A DNA stretch of 36,761 nt from Piscinibacter caeni (GTDB lineage: Bacteria > Pseudomonadota > Gammaproteobacteria > Burkholderiales > Burkholderiaceae_C). The stretch is taken from NCBI GenBank assembly GCA_003265685.1, contig KZ836125.1:1-36761 (forward strand), in the 5' to 3' direction. Numbering within the stretch: position 1 is the first letter of the stretch; each line of letters begins with the position of its first letter. The translations under genes were made by a program, and so were the position numbers. This document shows positions 30,392 through 36,761 of the stretch, one piece after another. Under the pieces are notes generated by a model. It made no database searches, was not told the DNA's origin, and saw only the letters and a program-made list of their open reading frames with translations.

Positions 30392-32335
30392 ATGGACATC
30401 TCCTGCCTGGTCGGCGTGTGCAGCGCGCTGGCGCAGACGGTCCCGGAAGCGGCCGAGGCCGCGGCGGCAGCGTCCGCCGCCGCGGCGGCCTCGGCCGCTT
30501 CCGCCGCGGAGGGCGGCGAGGCACTGACGACGCAGGACATCGCCTGGGTCGTGATCCTGGCGGGCATGGCCAGTGTCGTCGTGGCCCAGTTGCGCGCCAA
30601 CCGCGTGGTGCGACGCTACGGCCAGAGCCTGCTCGGCCTGATGGGCCAGGCCTCGCACCGGGCGCTGGGCGGCAGCGCGACACCGCAGCGCTGGGACGCG
30701 CCGGCCCTGCTGGCCGGACTGGAGTCGCGCCGGCGCGCGGTGCTCATGCTGCTGTCGGCCGTGGTGCTGGTCTACGCGCTGGCGGCGGCCGGCGTTCGCA
30801 TCGCCTTCCCCGGGCCGCAGGGCCTCACGCCGCTGGCCTGGCTCAACGTCGGGGTGTGGTTCGTGATGTTCGCCGCCTTCAGCGCCCCGGTGGTGCTGCT
30901 GGGCGTCTCGGCCTCCAACTTCAGCCGGCTGTTCTGGGCCTGGTTCGGCCCGGCCACCTTCGCCGCGGTGGCGATGCAGGCGATGGTGGCCAGCGTCGAC
31001 GCCGACGAGAAGCTCTCGCACGTGCTGTGGGCACTGGCCACGGTGGTCGGGCTCAGCGTCGCCGCGGTGCTGCTGCGCGACCTGACGCCCGCCGGCCTGC
31101 GCCAGCGCCTGCTGCCGTGGGCCCGGGCCCATTGGCTGCGGGCTTCGCTGGCGGCGGTGGCGGGGCTGCTGGCGCTGCTGCTCGGCATGGCGATGGCGAT
31201 GGGCACGCGGCTCGAGAACTGGATGTTCTACGTGCTCGGCGGCTGCCTGGTCGGCGCGCTGGTGATCGGGCTGTGCTGGTTCACGCTGGTGGACCGCATC
31301 CGGCGCATCGTCGCGCCGCTGCTGGCGGCGGGCTACTGCGCCGCCGGCGCGGCCGCGGTGATGGTGCTCGACCTCGGCCTGCCGTCCAGCGGCGAGCCCG
31401 GCCTCGGCCGGGTCGTGCTGGTGCTGGCCGGGGCGGTGCTCGCGGGCTGGCTGGCGCGCAACTTCCTGCTCAGCTGGATCGGGCTGGCCTACGAGCAGAA
31501 GGTGTTCAGCGACGCGCAGTTCCAGGTGTTCTGCTGGATGGCCAGCGTGTCGGGCATGGTGGTCTGCGTCACCGCCGCGCTGCAGGGCGGCGACCTGTTC
31601 GACGCGACCAACCTCTGGCTGCTGGCCGCTACGGCGCTGGCGCTGCTGGTCTACTGGGCGGCGCTGCGCTACGGCATGACGCCGCTGTCGAGCAACAAGC
31701 GCCTGCTGGTGCTGCGGGTGTTCTCGCAGGAGCGGCGCGGCGAGCGGCTGCTCGACGAGCTGGAGTACCGCTGGCGCTTCATCGGGCCGATCGTGCTGAT
31801 CGGCGGGCCCGACGTCGCCGAGCGCACCATCGACCCGTCCAAGGCGGCCAACTTCCTGCGCGGCCGCCTGAAGCAGAACTTCCTGCCCGGCCGGCATGCG
31901 CTGGACAAGCGCATCGCCGCGATGGACGAGACCCCCGACCCGGACGGCCGCTACCGCGTCAACGAGTTCTTCTGCTTCGACGACCTGTGGAAGGAGGCGG
32001 TGCGGCGCCTGCTGGCCGCCAGCGATGCGGTGGTGGTGGATCTGAGCGAGTTCAGCGCCGAGCGGCGCGGCACGGCCTACGAGCTCGGCCTGCTGCGCGA
32101 GCTGGGGGCGCTGCCGCGCACCGTGTTCCTGGTCAGCGGCCGCACCGATCTGGCCGCGGTGCGCGCTGCGCTCGGCCTCGGTGCCGACGCGGCGCTGCCG
32201 GTCGCCGTGATCCAGGTCGACGCGGCGCCCGACGGCAAGCAGCTCGTCGAGGCGCTGGTGCAGCGCATCCCGCCCGATCCGGAGGACCCGGCCGCGGCGC
32301 GTGTCAGCGAGGCGGCGGCGGCCACGGCAGGCTGA
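30392..32335 (+). CDS. Polytopic membrane protein with C-terminal TIR/deoxyribosyltransferase-like domain
   Basis: 647 aa, function unknown. Residues 18-40 are an Ala/Ser-rich low-complexity tract. About 11 hydrophobic helices span 48-425. The cytosolic C-terminus (432-647) begins LLVLRVFSQERRGERLLDEL. It continues WRFIGPIVLIGGPDVAERTI and a charged YRVNEFFCFDDLWKEAVRRL. It then reads SDAVVVDLSEFSAERRGTAYELGLL (544-568). The pattern of a strand ending in Asp, a loop and a G-T-x-Y-E-L-G helix resembles the nucleotide/NAD-handling TIR and nucleoside deoxyribosyltransferase folds, with Glu564 as the candidate catalytic residue. That is a fold guess by eye. The ATG has a good GGGAGGGAG site. It starts 31 bp after puhE, so read-through from the puh operon is possible, and its last 32 bp overlap the convergent small gene. 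Confidence 0.8.
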   Translation: MDISCLVGVCSALAQTVPEAAEAAAAASAAAAASAASAAEGGEALTTQDIAWVVILAGMASVVVAQLRANRVVRRYGQSLLGLMGQASHRALGGSATPQRWDAPALLAGLESRRRAVLMLLSAVVLVYALAAAGVRIAFPGPQGLTPLAWLNVGVWFVMFAAFSAPVVLLGVSASNFSRLFWAWFGPATFAAVAMQAMVASVDADEKLSHVLWALATVVGLSVAAVLLRDLTPAGLRQRLLPWARAHWLRASLAAVAGLLALLLGMAMAMGTRLENWMFYVLGGCLVGALVIGLCWFTLVDRIRRIVAPLLAAGYCAAGAAAVMVLDLGLPSSGEPGLGRVVLVLAGAVLAGWLARNFLLSWIGLAYEQKVFSDAQFQVFCWMASVSGMVVCVTAALQGGDLFDATNLWLLAATALALLVYWAALRYGMTPLSSNKRLLVLRVFSQERRGERLLDELEYRWRFIGPIVLIGGPDVAERTIDPSKAANFLRGRLKQNFLPGRHALDKRIAAMDETPDPDGRYRVNEFFCFDDLWKEAVRRLLAASDAVVVDLSEFSAERRGTAYELGLLRELGALPRTVFLVSGRTDLAAVRAALGLGADAALPVAVIQVDAAPDGKQLVEALVQRIPPDPEDPAAARVSEAAAATAG

Positions 32336-32537
32336 ACGCGTCCGGGTCCGGCCCGTCGAGCCCGTCGACCCCGTGACGGGCGGCCCATTCCCTGGCCTTC
32401 GCGATGCCGACGCGGATCGCCATGCCCTCGTCGCGGCCCTCGGCCAGCAAGGCGTTGGCGATGGCGATCGCCTTGGCGCGCACCGGCTCGTCCAGGTGGT
32501 TCATGGCCGGCGGGAAGCGGAACGCGGTCCAGGGCAT
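32304..32537 (-). CDS. Small YdaT-like conserved protein
   Basis: 77 aa. The start MPW and the block PVRAKAIAIANALLAEGRDEGMAIRVGIAKAREWA resemble Bacillus YdaT-type small proteins (a DUF2188-like group, from memory), whose function is not established. The C-terminus is Pro-rich (LPWPPPPR). Its 3' end overlaps the end of the convergent membrane-protein gene by 32 bp, and it starts 6 bp after the primase-polymerase stop, so it is most likely the second gene of that unit. Confidence 0.7.
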   Translation of the reverse strand: MPWTAFRFPPAMNHLDEPVRAKAIAIANALLAEGRDEGMAIRVGIAKAREWAARHGVDGLDGPDPDAFSLPWPPPPR

Positions 32538-32543
32538 GGCGCT

Positions 32544-33335
32544 TCAAGCCTCGTCGCCGGCGTCGTGCAGCCGCGCGATGCTGTCGACGGTGCGCAGCAC
32601 CTCGGCCTCCGCGAGCGGCGGGCGGCAATGGCGATGATTCCACGCCAGCAGCAGTTCGGCGACCACCTCGCGTTCCACGCCGCGCTGCATCAGGTGGCCG
32701 GCCAGCGAGGCGATGGTGTTGTTGCGCGCCCCTTCGTCGACCCCTTCGCGCACCAGGCGGCGCCAGTGCAGGCGCGAGTGGCCGATCGGCCGCTGCAGGC
32801 CGCCGAAATGCGGCGGCAGCGGCGCCAGCGGGACCTGCCCGGGCGCGCGGCCCGCCGCCCACTCGTAGCGCCGGCCGTTCGGGTGCACCGAGGGCGGCGC
32901 GACGACGCAGCCGCCGTCGCCGCGCAGGTCGATGCCCGGCCGCAGCGCGACCCGGTTCGCGACGACACCGCCCGGGTGCGCGTAGTACAGGTGGCGCCCG
33001 CCGCCACCGGTGGCCGCTTCGACGGTGGGCAGCAGCGGACCATGCTCGGCCTCGGCCGCCGCCAGGCTCTCGGCACCGCCGTGGCGCGGGTCGACGTCGA
33101 CCACGACGAGGCCCGACACCCGCCCGGTGACCAGGCCCAGGTTGGCCTCGGTCCAGTGCGCGAACCAGCGCGTGATGTCGCCGGGGCCCGCGGCCTGCTG
33201 CTCGAAGGCGCGCCAGGCGACGATGGGGCGCTTGCCGCGCGCCTGCATTGGGATCACCGACCAGCCGCGCGCCGCACAGGCCAGCGCGGCCTCGAGCATC
33301 GGCGAGGGGTCGGTGCCGGCCCGTTGTTTGCTCAT
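32544..33335 (-). CDS. Stand-alone bifunctional primase-polymerase (Prim-Pol plus PriCT-like tail)
   Basis: 263 aa. Residues 12-185 form an archaeo-eukaryotic-type Prim-Pol domain: RGWSVIPMQARGKRPIVAW, then the metal-binding DVD at 80-82 (LVVVDVDPRHGG), GGGGRHLYY with His115, and GIDLRGDGGCVVAPPS with Asp136. Residues 200-258 (GARNNTIASLAGHLMQRGV to VLRTVDSIARLH) match the PriCT helical domain. Such proteins usually come from phages, plasmids or integrative elements and are fused or adjacent to a helicase, which is missing here. The ribosome site AGAGGG is adequate. No integrase, att site or transposase was seen nearby. Confidence 0.9.
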   Translation of the reverse strand: MSKQRAGTDPSPMLEAALACAARGWSVIPMQARGKRPIVAWRAFEQQAAGPGDITRWFAHWTEANLGLVTGRVSGLVVVDVDPRHGGAESLAAAEAEHGPLLPTVEAATGGGGRHLYYAHPGGVVANRVALRPGIDLRGDGGCVVAPPSVHPNGRRYEWAAGRAPGQVPLAPLPPHFGGLQRPIGHSRLHWRRLVREGVDEGARNNTIASLAGHLMQRGVEREVVAELLLAWNHRHCRPPLAEAEVLRTVDSIARLHDAGDEA

Positions 33336-33379
33336 GCCCTCTTGTGCCCGAGGGCCGCGCGGCGGTGCTTGAGCTGGAT

Positions 33380-33400
33380 CACACCGGCCGACGCGGTGTG
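33380..33400 (-). terminator. Candidate hairpin terminator after the lipoprotein gene
   Basis: CACACCG (33380-33386) and CGGTGTG (33394-33400) form a perfect 7-bp stem with a 7-nt loop, 14 bp after the lipoprotein stop on the minus strand. No U-run follows, so confidence is limited. Confidence 0.35.
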
Positions 33401-33414
33401 CCGCCCGTGCTGCT

Positions 33415-35517
33415 TCAGTCCACCGGCCGCAGCGAGGGCACGAAGGTGTGCAGCGTGCGGGTCACCTCGACCTGCCGGCTGTCCTTGCCCCACAGCTCGA
33501 AACTCGTGACCATCGTCTTCAGCGAGAAGCGGGTCGGATCGGCCGCGTCGCACAGGATGCTGCTGATCGTGTTGACCGGGCAGTCGACCCGCAGCTGGCG
33601 CGTGCTCGACGGCACGATCGGGCCGGCATCGAAGCCGGTGCGCTCGGCCCACGGGGTCGCGTAGTCGGCCGTCGCGCGGCCCCACAGGCTGGCCCGGTTC
33701 GGCGCGACGGCACCGTCCGGCACGCTCCAGGCCAGCGTCAGCTGCGGCGGCACGGCCGGCCAGTCGCCCGCCGCGTACGGGCGGGCGCCGAACCAGAACA
33801 GCTTGGCCGCGCTCTCCATCGACAGCGAGCGCAGCGTTTCCAGCGTCGCCGCGTCGAACTGCGCCACGGCGAAGCGCTGCGCCTCGCGCACCGAGGGCAC
33901 GCGCGAGATCGTCGTCATGTGCTGCACGGCGTCGGGCGTCGCACCGCTGTTGCCGGCCAGGAAGTACTTGAAGGTCCACACCGCCTTGTGCGAGGTGCGC
34001 TCGATGCGCTCGTCGCTCCAGGACGGGCCGGCCACCCAGACCGCGCCGCTGCTGTTGACCTGCCGGGGGTGCAGCGGCTCCGTCGTGCGCGCGGCGCGGA
34101 AGGCCCCGGCCACCTTGACGACCTGCGAGGTCTCGCCGGGAACCCAGTTGCCGCTCATGCGCAGGCTGGTGTAGCCCGCGTAGGGCCGCAGCACGAACTC
34201 GTCGCGGGTCGCGCCGCCCTCCAGGCCGACCGGGGCGACCACGACGACGCGGTCGTAGACCGGCGCGCCGTCGACCTTCAGGTTGGTCACGCCCATCGAG
34301 TAGCCGAGCGTCAGGTGGTCGAGCTCGCGGCTGTCCTCGCGCAGGTGGTCCATCAGGTGCACGATGCCGCGCACGCTCATCGGATGCGCGTAGCGGTTGC
34401 CGACCAGGCGCAGCTCGTCGCCCTCCTCGCGCGCGAACAGCACGACGGTGTCGGTGTTGCCGGCGGCGTCGATCCAGCGCAGCGAGAACACGACATCGTC
34501 GTTGTCGCTGCGCACGTACTCCAGCACCGGCCGGTCGTAGACCACCTGGGCGCCGGAGAAGATCCCGCCGAACGCACCGCTGCCGACCCGCGTGCCGCCG
34601 TGCAGGTAGGTGGACGGGTCGGCGCCGAGGAACATGCTGCGGCACGGGCCGGCCTGGATCTGCGCCGGGCCGGGGGGGAGACCGGCGTCGACGCGCTCGG
34701 CCAGCGGCAACCGGTAGCAGGCGTTCAGCAGCGCGACCAGCCGCTCGATGCGTGCCGAGGTGCCGGAGCGGATCAGCTCGTTCTGGTTCAGCGGCGGCAC
34801 CACCGGCAGCGTCCGGTCGGCGCTCGAGAACACCACCGCCGGCAGCGGCTGGTCTTCCTGGCGCCGGGTGCGCAGCGTGACCTCGATGTTCGATGCGGTG
34901 TCGGAGGTCGGCACGATGGTCACCGCGAGCGAATCGAGCAGCTGGTCGTGGCCGGTGCCGTCCACCGCGAAGCGGCCGCTCACGGGGTTCGTGCTGTCGC
35001 CGAGCGCCTCGGCCAGGGGGGCCAGCATCGTGATCACCTCGGCGGTCGAGTCCCGGATCGCCGCGGGCGTCGGCGGCAGGTGGCCGTTGCTGCCCTGGAA
35101 GTCCGCCTCCAGCCCGCGGGGCGTGCCGTCGCTGGCCACCCGCGCCGCGATCAGGCTGGTCACCGGCGTGACGTTGACGGTGCCGGTGACGGCCTGGTCC
35201 GTCGTGCTCACCTGCGCCTCGCCGTCGGGCAGCTCGGCCACGATGACGAACGGCGCCGTCGCCCCCTCGGCGAGCTCGACGCTGTAGTGCCCGTTCGCGC
35301 CCAGCGGCTGGCTGCGCGCCACTTCCGTGCCCCGGGCATCCGTCACGCGGACCGTGGCACCGACCATCGGTGCGCCGGTCGCCGCCGTGCCGCTGAACAC
35401 CACCGGGCCGGCGCTCGAGCCGCCGCTGCCGCCTCCGCCGCAGGCCACGACGGCCAGCGACACGGCGGCGGCCAGCAGGGTGGGACGAAGACTCGGTCGG
35501 CGGATCGGGCGGTGCAT
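33415..35517 (-). CDS. Large predicted lipoprotein of unknown function
   Basis: 700 aa. A basic N-terminus, a hydrophobic stretch and the lipobox LAVVAC (Cys26) followed by GGGGSGGSS indicate a lipoprotein exported and anchored in the envelope. Residues 38-125 look like a carboxypeptidase-regulatory/Ig-like beta domain (FSGTAATGAPMVGATVRVTD, GHYSVELAEG). The rest, which I do not recognise, is beta-rich with a long C-terminal region containing only a few cysteines. AGGAG lies 6 nt before the ATG. It is separated from its neighbours by 79 and 86 bp, so it may be monocistronic. Confidence 0.82.
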   Translation of the reverse strand: MHRPIRRPSLRPTLLAAAVSLAVVACGGGGSGGSSAGPVVFSGTAATGAPMVGATVRVTDARGTEVARSQPLGANGHYSVELAEGATAPFVIVAELPDGEAQVSTTDQAVTGTVNVTPVTSLIAARVASDGTPRGLEADFQGSNGHLPPTPAAIRDSTAEVITMLAPLAEALGDSTNPVSGRFAVDGTGHDQLLDSLAVTIVPTSDTASNIEVTLRTRRQEDQPLPAVVFSSADRTLPVVPPLNQNELIRSGTSARIERLVALLNACYRLPLAERVDAGLPPGPAQIQAGPCRSMFLGADPSTYLHGGTRVGSGAFGGIFSGAQVVYDRPVLEYVRSDNDDVVFSLRWIDAAGNTDTVVLFAREEGDELRLVGNRYAHPMSVRGIVHLMDHLREDSRELDHLTLGYSMGVTNLKVDGAPVYDRVVVVAPVGLEGGATRDEFVLRPYAGYTSLRMSGNWVPGETSQVVKVAGAFRAARTTEPLHPRQVNSSGAVWVAGPSWSDERIERTSHKAVWTFKYFLAGNSGATPDAVQHMTTISRVPSVREAQRFAVAQFDAATLETLRSLSMESAAKLFWFGARPYAAGDWPAVPPQLTLAWSVPDGAVAPNRASLWGRATADYATPWAERTGFDAGPIVPSSTRQLRVDCPVNTISSILCDAADPTRFSLKTMVTSFELWGKDSRQVEVTRTLHTFVPSLRPVD

Positions 35518-35603
35518 GCAGGCTCCTGGTCGGACCCGGCGCCCCCTTGGCGCCGGCCTCGAACGATCTCGACCGACCGGCCCGCGAATTCAGTCCGGTG
35601 CCG

Positions 35604-36761
<1,158 letters not shown>

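Noticed and set aside
30418-32376. Second long plus-strand frame overlapping the 11-helix protein
   Set aside because: An Ala/Gly/Arg-rich shadow; the frame starting at 30392 has a good ribosome site, real membrane helices and a conserved-looking C-terminal domain.

Overview
The window is very GC-rich, densely coded DNA carrying one half of a purple-bacterial photosynthesis gene cluster (PGC) plus flanking chromosomal genes. The gene order on the right arm is bchF-N-B-H-L-M-lhaA-puhA-B-C-acsF-puhE. On the left arm it is aerR-ppsR-bchG-bch2(pucC-like)-bchP-tspO. This order, the oxygen-dependent cyclase acsF placed inside the puh operon, and the base composition all suggest a betaproteobacterium of the order Burkholderiales, near Rubrivivax/Roseateles. 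That assignment is an inference from gene order and protein character; no database search was possible.

Layout. (1) Bases 1-5296, minus strand: a glucan/sucrose cassette. Amylosucrase is followed by a type II NADH dehydrogenase and a GH15/phosphorylase-kinase-alpha-like protein that runs off the left edge. The amylosucrase promoter carries two LacI-type operators. (2) 5369-9522: a heme oxygenase (makes biliverdin) faces a kinase-less bacteriophytochrome that is translationally coupled to a divergent PpsR paralogue (ppsR2). (3) 9570-16152, minus strand: a 93-aa membrane protein, tspO, bchP, a PucC-family transporter-like gene, bchG, the canonical ppsR1 and aerR/ppaA. (4) 16153-16517: a 365-bp divergent control region with paired PpsR-type sites overlapping the -35 boxes of both outward promoters. 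(5) 16518-30360, plus strand: a tightly overlapping operon for the middle and late steps of bacteriochlorophyll synthesis and for reaction-centre H-subunit assembly. (6) 30392-36761: non-photosynthetic genes. These are an 11-helix membrane protein with a C-terminal TIR/deoxyribosyltransferase-like domain, a small YdaT-like protein, a stand-alone primase-polymerase, a large lipoprotein and a membrane metallophosphoesterase.

How it fits together. BchH, BchM, AcsF, BchLNB, BchF, BchG and BchP cover Mg chelation (large subunit), methylation, ring E closure, protochlorophyllide reduction, 3-vinyl hydration, esterification and phytyl-tail reduction. PuhA/B/C/E and LhaA assemble the reaction centre and LH1. 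Control appears layered. PpsR1 has a single cysteine in its DNA-binding domain and is next to AerR, which suggests redox and B12/light control. PpsR2 has lost that cysteine, has a changed recognition helix and is coupled to a PAS-GAF-PHY-PAS phytochrome. That matches the RpBphP1-PpsR2 red/far-red switch known from Rhodopseudomonas/Bradyrhizobium, but here it sits in a betaproteobacterial-type cluster.

No tRNA, rRNA, CRISPR array, insertion sequence or integrase was seen.
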